A stretch of DNA of 64,000 nt from Flavobacteriales bacterium (lineage in GTDB: Bacteria > Bacteroidota > Bacteroidia > UBA10329), in contig JAIPBJ010000001.1 in assembly GCA_021739625.1 (NCBI GenBank), positions 1 through 64,000 on the forward strand, given 5' to 3'. Made by a program: the position numbers and the translations under genes. Shown in pieces: positions 45,359 to 51,887 of this stretch; within the stretch, counting starts at the first letter, position 1; each line of letters begins with the position of its first letter. The notes beneath the pieces were generated by a model, which saw only the letters and a list, made by a program, of their open reading frames with translations, was not told the origin of the DNA and searched no databases.

Positions 45359-46486
45359 TCACCAATGCAAGAGCTCTTTCGCAAACCTGCTCCAACTGAA
45401 TTTCTCCCTCTCCTTGGGCAGGTTGTCCCGGAATGTCTGTTCGTCATTCCCAGAGAAGAAATCATTGAGGTGCCGTGCAATGGACGAGGGTTGCGGAGGG
45501 CACACATGGCCGACCGTTCTGTGCGGTACCATCTCGGGCAGGCCGCCCACATCTGTCACCAGCATGGGTGTTCCGAAATGATAGGCTATCTGCGTCACCC
45601 CGCTTTGGGTGGCACTGCGGTACGGCTGTGCCATGATGTTGGCCGCACAGAAATAGTATTTCACTTCATTCTCCGGGATGAAGTTGTCATGCAGAATGAC
45701 ATGCTTTTCAAGACCGTTCTTCCTTATGATTTCGAGGCATTCCTCCTTGCCTTCGTAAAACTCTCCTGCAACGACAACTTTGAGACCGGTGCGGTCGGGC
45801 ATCTGCGCCACGGCTTCCAATAGCAGGTCGAGGCCCTTGTAGTGCCGCACAATGCCGAAGAAAAGAATGACGCGGTCGTTTTCGGAAAGCCCAAGTCGCT
45901 TCCTTGCCTCGGCCATGGGCACCGACTCACCGAAGTGGTCATAAACCGGATGATACAGGAGCTTGCGGGCCTTTGTGCGGTCGTAGGAACTGAGGTCGGC
46001 CATCACACTTGACGACATCACAGCGAAGTGGTCGCAGGAGTTCAGGAACATCTTGGTCAGACTGCGGTCGCCAATGCGGTGCTCGTGCGGGATCACGTTG
46101 TCCAGCAGACCCACGATCCGAACATCGGAGCGTTTCTTCACATAGCGGCAAATGGCCGAAAGTGCAGGGGCCATGAACGGGATCCAGAAGCGGACAATGA
46201 TGATGTCCGGCTTTTCCTCAAGGATTTTCCTTGCGGTCGAAAGCCAGGTCCATGGGGCAATCGAGTTGATGGTGGTGCGGATGCGCATCGTCCCAAGGTC
46301 GTGGGCACCCTCTTCCATCTGTGTTTTTCCAGGAAAAAGGAAATCGGGATATTGAAGCGAGAAAGAATAGATCACGTTCTCTACGCCCATCTTGGTGAGT
46401 TGCCGGCTCAGCGACTCATTGAGCTGAGCAATGCCGCCCCTGAGCGGATAGGCGGGTCCGATGATGACACATTTCTCAGGCAGCAT
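45359..46486 (-). CDS. Glycosyltransferase family 4-like
   Basis: A 375-aa GT-B fold enzyme. The N-terminal domain starts CVIIGPAYPLRGGIAQLNES, and the C-terminal nucleotide-sugar domain contains ILFFGIVRHYKGLDLLLEAVAQM, VVVAGEFYEGKEECLEII and QPYRSATQSGVTQIAYHFGTPMLVTDVGGLPEMV, which carries the EX7E-like region in altered form. It has no membrane helix and probably adds a sugar to a lipid-linked repeat unit on the cytoplasmic side. Sugar specificity cannot be read. Confidence 0.85.
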   Translation of the reverse strand: MLPEKCVIIGPAYPLRGGIAQLNESLSRQLTKMGVENVIYSFSLQYPDFLFPGKTQMEEGAHDLGTMRIRTTINSIAPWTWLSTARKILEEKPDIIIVRFWIPFMAPALSAICRYVKKRSDVRIVGLLDNVIPHEHRIGDRSLTKMFLNSCDHFAVMSSSVMADLSSYDRTKARKLLYHPVYDHFGESVPMAEARKRLGLSENDRVILFFGIVRHYKGLDLLLEAVAQMPDRTGLKVVVAGEFYEGKEECLEIIRKNGLEKHVILHDNFIPENEVKYYFCAANIMAQPYRSATQSGVTQIAYHFGTPMLVTDVGGLPEMVPHRTVGHVCPPQPSSIARHLNDFFSGNDEQTFRDNLPKEREKFSWSRFAKELLHW

Positions 46487-46559
46487 ATCAGGTTCTCAGC
46501 GTATCAGGCACTCAGGACATCAGCAATCGGCAGGTTCGGTCAACCTTGAACATGAAACG

Positions 46560-47528
46560 TCAAACCTTGGACCCTTCTCCCTCTATCGTCTCCGAGATGT
46601 GATAATGATTCCGCTCGCTGGACGAACGTGCGATCATCTCTGCAAGAAAACCCGCGAGGAACAATTGTGTTCCGAGCACCATCGCCAAAAGTCCGAGATA
46701 GAACAGCGGCTGGTCGGTCACCTCGCGAAAAATCGCCCCGTTTGTTATTGCGAGCACTTTCTGCGTCAGCAGGTAGAGACTCACAGCGCCTCCCATCATG
46801 AACATCAACATGCCCACGCTGCCGAAAAAGTGCATCGGACGCTTACCGAAGCGGCTCACGAAGGTGATGACCATCAGGTCGAGCGGGCCGTTGATGAACC
46901 GCTCCATCCCAAACTTGGTGACCCCGAATTTCCGTTCCTGGTGCTGCACCACCTTTTCCCCGATCTTTCTGAAACCGGCCCATTTGGCGATGACCGGGAT
47001 GTAGCGGTGCATCTCGCCATAGACCTCTATGCTCTTCACCACATCCCTGCGATAGGCCTTCAGCCCACAGTTGAAATCGTGGAGCTGGATACCCGACATG
47101 CGCCTTGCGGCCCAATTGTAGAGCTTGGTGGGGATGGTCTTGCTGAGTGGGTCAAAACGTTTCTGTTTCCAGCCCGACACTATGTCCAGTCCCTGCTCGG
47201 TGATCATGCGATACAGCTCCGGGATCTCCTCCGGGCTGTCCTGAAGGTCGGCATCCATTGTGATGATCACATCGCCCTGCGCCTTGGCGAAACCGCAGTT
47301 CAACCCGGCCGATTTGCCATAGTTGCGTCTGAATCTCAGCGCGATGATGTTCGGATTCTCTTGCCTCAGTTGGCGGATGATCTGCCACGAATTGTCGGTG
47401 CTGCCATCGTCCACGAACACGATCTCGTAGCTGAATCCGTGCGCTGTCATCACACGCTCGATCCAAGCTGTGAGCTCGGGCAGCGATTCGGCCTCATTGA
47501 AAAGCGGGATGACGAGGGAAAGCTGCAA
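46560..47528 (-). CDS. Glycosyltransferase family 2, DPM1/ArnC-like, membrane-anchored
   Basis: A 322-aa GT-A enzyme: MQLSLVIPLFNEAESLPEL, VFVDDGSTDNSWQIIRQL, ITMDADLQDSPEEIPEL with the DxD-type metal site, and CGLKAYRRDVVKSIEVYGEMHRYIP. Two C-terminal membrane helices (MHFFGSVGMLMFMMGGAVSLYLL and FYLGLLAMVLGTQLFLAGFLAEMI) anchor it, as in polyprenyl-phosphate glycosyltransferases. It likely loads a sugar onto undecaprenyl phosphate. It is the first gene of the polysaccharide series; 110 bases of TTGATTATTG-type short repeats and unremarkable sequence lie upstream. Confidence 0.9.
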   Translation of the reverse strand: MQLSLVIPLFNEAESLPELTAWIERVMTAHGFSYEIVFVDDGSTDNSWQIIRQLRQENPNIIALRFRRNYGKSAGLNCGFAKAQGDVIITMDADLQDSPEEIPELYRMITEQGLDIVSGWKQKRFDPLSKTIPTKLYNWAARRMSGIQLHDFNCGLKAYRRDVVKSIEVYGEMHRYIPVIAKWAGFRKIGEKVVQHQERKFGVTKFGMERFINGPLDLMVITFVSRFGKRPMHFFGSVGMLMFMMGGAVSLYLLTQKVLAITNGAIFREVTDQPLFYLGLLAMVLGTQLFLAGFLAEMIARSSSERNHYHISETIEGEGSKV

Positions 47529-47638
47529 GGGATTGATTATTGTCGATTGATTATTGTTGATCGGTGCTTCGGCTTGGAGAACATTGGTTGAAGCTCTGTT
47601 TGCTTGAAGCTTGTGGCATAAGGCCTGCAGCTATTTTC

Positions 47639-48142
47639 TCACTTGAAATTCGCCTCAAACGACTCGTCATTCTTTTTGAAAACGGCTGCGGCAATCAACG
47701 AGATGATGAAACCGGTGAATGCACTGCTGATGATGGTCATGAAGAACATCGGAACAGGCTTGAAGATCTTCTCATAGATGCCCATCATCATGTCAACCTG
47801 CGAAGTGGGCAGGCCCTGCTCAAAAAGCTGGTCCTCCATCTTCACAAGCAGTCGGGCAAGTTGCTCGGTGTCAATAAAACTCATGTGGATGAACGCATAG
47901 AAGGCCGAGATGATACCCCCGAAGAAGGCGATGGCAGTGCCGGTAGCCAACCCCTCGCCATAGGTGATGAAGCCTTCCTGATGCTTCCTGCGCTGAACAA
48001 TCCCGTAGCAGATCACCCCGATCATGAGGCCATAGGTGAGTCCCACAGCATTCGATTCGCTCATTCCCAACAGGTAGAGTGTCACCGAGAACATGATGAG
48101 CAGCAGGCCCAGCACCGCGCCCCAATTCATTGCGTGTCTCAT
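47639..48142 (-). CDS. DUF4199 membrane protein
   Basis: A 167-aa inner-membrane protein of the DUF4199 family, with four hydrophobic segments (GAVLGLLLIMFSVTLYLLGM, AVGLTYGLMIGVICYGIV, LATGTAIAFFGGIISAFYAFI, MFFMTIISSAFTGFIISLIAA). The GFITYGEGLATGTAIAFFGG block is typical. In Bacteroidota this family often sits next to a DPM1-like glycosyltransferase, as here. Its job is unknown. TAtaTTTG lies 24 bases upstream of the start. Confidence 0.85.
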   Translation of the reverse strand: MRHAMNWGAVLGLLLIMFSVTLYLLGMSESNAVGLTYGLMIGVICYGIVQRRKHQEGFITYGEGLATGTAIAFFGGIISAFYAFIHMSFIDTEQLARLLVKMEDQLFEQGLPTSQVDMMMGIYEKIFKPVPMFFMTIISSAFTGFIISLIAAAVFKKNDESFEANFK

Positions 48143-48165
48143 GCAGTCTGTGTTTTGAACATCGG

Positions 48166-48173
48166 CAAATATA
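48166..48173 (-). promoter_or_regulatory. -7 element (TAtaTTTG) for the DUF4199 gene
   Basis: Plus-strand CAAATATA gives TATATTTG on the minus strand, 23 bases before the ATG. It is back to back with the SRP RNA promoter. Confidence 0.5.
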
Positions 48174-48200
48174 GGAACCTGCCATGTGCGGAATGGGCGG

Positions 48201-48229
48201 TTGTTCTGCTCACAATAGTTCTACCTTTG
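48201..48229 (+). promoter_or_regulatory. Full Bacteroidota promoter of the SRP RNA gene
   Basis: TTG at 48201-48203, a spacer of 18 bases and TAccTTTG at 48222-48229 match the major-sigma-factor consensus of the phylum exactly. The RNA stem begins at 48234, which gives an internal ruler: transcription starts about five bases after the final G. Confidence 0.85.
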
Positions 48230-48233
48230 CAGC

Positions 48234-48331
48234 GGGGTAAGTCCTGTGCGACCAGCTCCCATCTAATCCCCCAGAGCAGGAATGCAGCAAGGGTCGGTGG
48301 TTGTAGCGGTGCGACACAGTCAGCTTACCCC
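48234..48331 (+). ncRNA. ffs: Signal recognition particle RNA (4.5S/ffs type)
   Basis: GGGGTAAG at the 5' end pairs with CTTACCCC at the 3' end, enclosing about 98 bases. The apex shows the conserved SRP elements: CCCCCAGAGCAGGAATGCAG with a GGAA tetraloop (48279-48282) closed by GCA/TGC, the asymmetric internal loop (AGCAAGGG) and the GACCAGCTCCC strand. ATTTTTTG directly after the stem acts as terminator. It binds Ffh and targets membrane and exported proteins. The length fits the small Bacteroidota form without an Alu domain. Confidence 0.93.
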
Positions 48332-48440
48332 ATTTTTTGTGCCCTGAAGTGAACCATGGGGCCAGAACCAGAATCCTCATTGACCCTCCAGATTTGAGAC
48401 GATCACTCAAAATTGCAGGGTCAGTCCTTTCGTAGTTCGG

Positions 48441-49685
48441 TTACTCCTTGTACCCCAACCGCCCGAAAATCTCCTTCCACGCAGCGAAAACCTCTTGCTT
48501 ACGCTGTTCGGGATAATCATACTTGTTGGTCTGATACGCAATGTATGATTTCACTTCACTGGCGATGTGCGGGCGGGCCGCATCAAAATTGTCCAACCCA
48601 CAGTCGCTGTACGCTTTTTCCACCACCTCCAGCTCATTGCCGATGAGGTCTTCATAGCGTATCTCTGCCAGATGCCCTTCGGGAATGAGTTCGCGCTCCC
48701 GCAGGTACTTCTCCATCATTTCCCGGTAGGAGAAAAGGATGTAGTCCTCGATCATCTTGCCCTCACAGTGCTGGAAACTCACCATCGGCAGTGTGATGGA
48801 ATAGAGCCGCTCTGTTGAGAAATAGACCGAGTATGGATTGCGGCTGATGTGAATGAACCGCGCGTCTGGAAAGACCTCCAAGATCTCGAGCACCCGTGCA
48901 GTGTTCTCAGGGCTCTTTATCAGGAGCTGTTTCCCATGGTGAGTGAAGGTCAGTTTCTGCAAGAAATAGCGCAGCGTGTCCTGCCATTCGCGTTTTGCTT
49001 TGCCATCCTCAAAGAGCACATTCTTGGAAAAGATTTCTTGCATCCTTCTTGGGAAGTAATAACCGGGAGCCATGGAAGAAGGTGTCATGTTGCCCAAGGA
49101 ATATTCGGGTTCCGTGGGCAGGTCGAGGCCCATGCGCAGGTTATCCATGGGCCTTGTCTCCGGCAGTGCCCTGCGATAGATGCGCTTCAGAATGTCCTCA
49201 GAAGTGAGATAGACCCAGGGCATGAAACTCTCCTTGACGGTGAGATTTCCGAACCGCCCGTCTCTTCCCAACAGATAATGCAGATAAGTGGTGCCGCTGC
49301 GCTGATGTCCCAGGATGAACACTGGTGATCTTACTTCTGCGGCACGGATGCGCTTGTCATATCTCCACCGTTCCCACAGGATCACTGGCCACATCAGACA
49401 AGTGACGATGCCAACGATCACAGCCTTGGGCCAGAATTGCCAGTCCACATCGCGCCAATGCTTGCGCAGGATGCCGAACCACGTAATGGGGTCAGCCCCT
49501 ATGGCAGTGGTAGCCCCGAAGTTCAGGTATTGCTTGCGGCCTATTTCGAGTTTCAAATCAAGAAGGGAAATGGAAGATGGAAATTGGTCAACTACCTGCT
49601 CCGTAGCAGGTCTGTATCCTTGTTGCTCGAATGAGCGGCAAAGTTCGTAAGCATCCCTGCCACAGCGACAATTTTCAGTTTTCAA
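48441..49685 (-). CDS. Sulfotransferase family protein
   Basis: A protein of up to 414 aa that transfers sulfate from PAPS. The PAPS-binding loop is FILGHQRSGTTYLHYLL and the 3'-phosphate site is FIHISRNPYSVYFSTERLY; WFGILRKHWRDVDWQFWPKA and one hydrophobic segment (AVIVGIVTCLMWPVILW) precede the catalytic domain. The first 50 or so residues look unlike the family and are encoded by filler-like sequence (AAATGGAAGATGGAAATTGG), so the true start may be internal, near YLNFGATTAIGADPITWF. The target may be a surface polysaccharide or lipid, given the neighbours. It diverges from the deacetylase gene. Confidence 0.8.
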   Translation of the reverse strand: MKTENCRCGRDAYELCRSFEQQGYRPATEQVVDQFPSSISLLDLKLEIGRKQYLNFGATTAIGADPITWFGILRKHWRDVDWQFWPKAVIVGIVTCLMWPVILWERWRYDKRIRAAEVRSPVFILGHQRSGTTYLHYLLGRDGRFGNLTVKESFMPWVYLTSEDILKRIYRRALPETRPMDNLRMGLDLPTEPEYSLGNMTPSSMAPGYYFPRRMQEIFSKNVLFEDGKAKREWQDTLRYFLQKLTFTHHGKQLLIKSPENTARVLEILEVFPDARFIHISRNPYSVYFSTERLYSITLPMVSFQHCEGKMIEDYILFSYREMMEKYLRERELIPEGHLAEIRYEDLIGNELEVVEKAYSDCGLDNFDAARPHIASEVKSYIAYQTNKYDYPEQRKQEVFAAWKEIFGRLGYKE

Positions 49686-49731
49686 TTTCCCATGTTCCCA
49701 ACAGTCGCCAATAGGTCGTATCGGCTCGCCC

Positions 49732-49739
49732 TACCTTTG
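49732..49739 (+). promoter_or_regulatory. -7 element (TAccTTTG) six bases before the deacetylase start
   Basis: TACCTTTG followed by GCACGC and the ATG at 49746. With the spacing of the SRP RNA promoter, the mRNA would have a leader of one or two bases. Confidence 0.55.
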
Positions 49740-49745
49740 GCACGC

Positions 49746-50777
49746 ATGGCGGGTTTCAGGGCACGGGCTTTCGATCTGTTGGGGGGAATGGCGCAGTTGC
49801 TGCCGATCGGCCTGCTGCGCTCCATCAGTCGGCAAGGTCTGGTGATGCCCGTCTATCATCTCGTGTCAGACGTTCCTGTGGACCATGTGCGCCACCTGTA
49901 TCCCATAAGGACCACAAGTGAATTCGGGGCCGACCTCGATTTCCTACTGCGTCATTTCACGCCTGTCGATTTGCATCAGATCATTGCATCTGCCACGGAT
50001 GGAAGACCATTGCCCAAGAATGCTTTCTTCCTCTCGTTCGATGACGGCCTGCGCGAGTTCCATGATGTGATTGCTCCCATACTTCTGCGGAAAGGCGTGC
50101 CCGCCACCTGTTTCCTCAACAGCGATTTCATTGACAACCGTGGTCTGATGTTCCGCTACAAGGTGAGTCTTGCACTCAACGCTCTCGGCAGCGACCCCGC
50201 GCTGTCCCGGGCAACAGCAGTTGCAGAATGGTCGGAGACCCACGGCCACAGTGGTGTGTTGGCCCAGGCGCTGCCCACTTTGCGGCACGGGGCCGATGCT
50301 GCATTGGACGAACTGATGCCGCTGTTGGGAATCGACATTGCCGCGTTCCTTAGCGGGCAACGGCCCTATCTCACATCGCAGCAGATAAGTTCACTGATCC
50401 ATCGGGGATTCCATTTCGGGGCGCACAGCATCGACCATCCCGAATACCGTTTCCTGAGTATGGACGAACAGCTGCACCAGACCCTCGGCAGCATGGACGC
50501 CATCCGGCAGCAGTTCGGGCTGGATTATCGGGCCTTCGCGTTCCCCTTCACCGATTTCGGAGTGACTGACGCTTTCTTCCAAAAGGTCTTTTCGGGAGAT
50601 GATGCGATGGATGTGACCTTCGGCTGTGCGGGGCTGAAGCGTGAACCGGTGGCCCGCCATTTCCAGCGCATCCCCATCGAGCAGGAGGGCCAGAGTGCCG
50701 AGCGCACCATCCGCACCGAATATCTTTACCATCTGCTGAAGGCTCCGTTGGGCCGTCACATCACACGCAGAAGCTGA
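49746..50777 (+). CDS. Polysaccharide deacetylase (NodB-like)
   Basis: A 343-aa protein; start at MAGFRARAFDLLGGMAQLLP, because the track start lies upstream of the promoter. The NodB domain shows the first motif FFLSFDDGLREFHD (metal-binding Asp pair) and the second GFHFGAHSIDHPEYRFLS (HxxxH), with AFAFPFTDFG as the later block. It is expected to deacetylate an N-acetylated glycan. An N-terminal hydrophobic stretch may tether it to the membrane. Its TGA overlaps the ATG of the next gene (TGATG), so the genes are coupled. Confidence 0.85.
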   Translation: MAGFRARAFDLLGGMAQLLPIGLLRSISRQGLVMPVYHLVSDVPVDHVRHLYPIRTTSEFGADLDFLLRHFTPVDLHQIIASATDGRPLPKNAFFLSFDDGLREFHDVIAPILLRKGVPATCFLNSDFIDNRGLMFRYKVSLALNALGSDPALSRATAVAEWSETHGHSGVLAQALPTLRHGADAALDELMPLLGIDIAAFLSGQRPYLTSQQISSLIHRGFHFGAHSIDHPEYRFLSMDEQLHQTLGSMDAIRQQFGLDYRAFAFPFTDFGVTDAFFQKVFSGDDAMDVTFGCAGLKREPVARHFQRIPIEQEGQSAERTIRTEYLYHLLKAPLGRHITRRS

Positions 50778-51871
50778 TGGAGATCCGCACCCTGAATAGG
50801 CAACAGTTGGAGGCATTCGTCCACGGCCCTGCCTTTGAGCGGCTGCCGTTCATCCCCATCAGCCGCCACAGGGCGCTGTCGCACATTGCCAATCCGCGCG
50901 CAACTGACGGGGACGTACTCCTGCTGTTGGCCTACGATGGCGATACGATGGTGGGTTATCTCGGTGTGCTGCCCGATCGGCTGCATCGCGATGGTCGCAT
51001 CCAACGCTGCGGCTGGCTCAGCTGCATGTGGGTCGATGATGCGCAGCGTGGAAAAGGAATAGCAAAGAAGCTGCTCCAACGTGCTTTCGAGGCGTGGGAC
51101 GACCGCATCCTCGTCACCGAATTCACCCCGGCCGCCAAGGTGCTTTACGACCGTTCGGGCATCTTCCGCGCATTGGCCGACCCGGCCGGGCTTAGGCTTT
51201 ACATACGCTCCGACCTTGCCACACTTCTGCCGCCTAAGCGGGAGTTCTTCAAGAGGAACATTCCGATACTGAACGCGATTGACCGCATCGCCAATGCTGC
51301 GCTGGACCTTAGGCTTCCAAAACCTCGAATGCCAGAAGGTATCACGTTGGAAAGGGTTGAGGACGTTGATAACGAGGCGATAACCTTCATCGAGAGCCAT
51401 CGAACAGATGAATTGCTGAACCGGGGCCGGGCCGAAATCAACTGGATGCTGCGCAACCCTTGGCTCATCTCGGCTCCTGTGGTGGACGCACTCAATGCCC
51501 GCTATCACTTCTCGGCCGTGGCGCGGTGTTTCGCCTACCACACCATCAAAGTGCGCGATGCGGAGGGCCGACTGCGTGCGCTCCTGATACTTTCCCAACG
51601 CGACAATTCGTTGAAGCTGCCCTATCTCTATCACGATGGCGACCTCGCTCTGGTCTGGGCCGTGGTGCGCCACGAGCTGCTGCGGCTCCGCTCCGCCACG
51701 TTCACCGTTTTTCATGCCGACCTGCGCGCGTTCATCCGTCAGCACGATGACCTGTCACTGAGACAACGGCCATTGCAGCGGCACTACATCGTCTCAAAGG
51801 TGTTCAACAATTTTCTGGGAGACAGCACATTCACCATTCAGGACGGGGATGCCGACTGTGCGTTCACTTGA
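50777..51871 (+). CDS. GNAT-family acetyltransferase-like protein
   Basis: A 364-aa protein. The N-terminal half is a GNAT domain: VGYLGVLPDRLHRDGRIQRCG, WLSCMWVDDAQRGKGIAKKLL with the acetyl-CoA loop (QRGKGIA), and VLYDRSGIF. The C-terminal half (LERVEDVDNEAITFIESH... WMLRNPWLIS... YHFSAVARCFAYHTIKV) looks like a second, diverged GNAT-type domain. It is translationally coupled to the deacetylase upstream, suggesting that one removes and the other adds acyl groups on the same glycan; that link is inference. Confidence 0.75.
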   Translation: MEIRTLNRQQLEAFVHGPAFERLPFIPISRHRALSHIANPRATDGDVLLLLAYDGDTMVGYLGVLPDRLHRDGRIQRCGWLSCMWVDDAQRGKGIAKKLLQRAFEAWDDRILVTEFTPAAKVLYDRSGIFRALADPAGLRLYIRSDLATLLPPKREFFKRNIPILNAIDRIANAALDLRLPKPRMPEGITLERVEDVDNEAITFIESHRTDELLNRGRAEINWMLRNPWLISAPVVDALNARYHFSAVARCFAYHTIKVRDAEGRLRALLILSQRDNSLKLPYLYHDGDLALVWAVVRHELLRLRSATFTVFHADLRAFIRQHDDLSLRQRPLQRHYIVSKVFNNFLGDSTFTIQDGDADCAFT

Positions 51872-51887
51872 ACCTCTCTTACAGCGG

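Noticed and set aside
46461-47591. 376-aa ORF opposite the family 2 glycosyltransferase
   Set aside because: Antisense shadow rich in His and Asp, typical of reverse reading of such genes; the sense strand encodes a complete enzyme.
50756-51745. 329-aa ORF opposite the GNAT gene
   Set aside because: Antisense shadow with no motif; the GNAT frame has the acetyl-CoA loop and is coupled to its neighbour.
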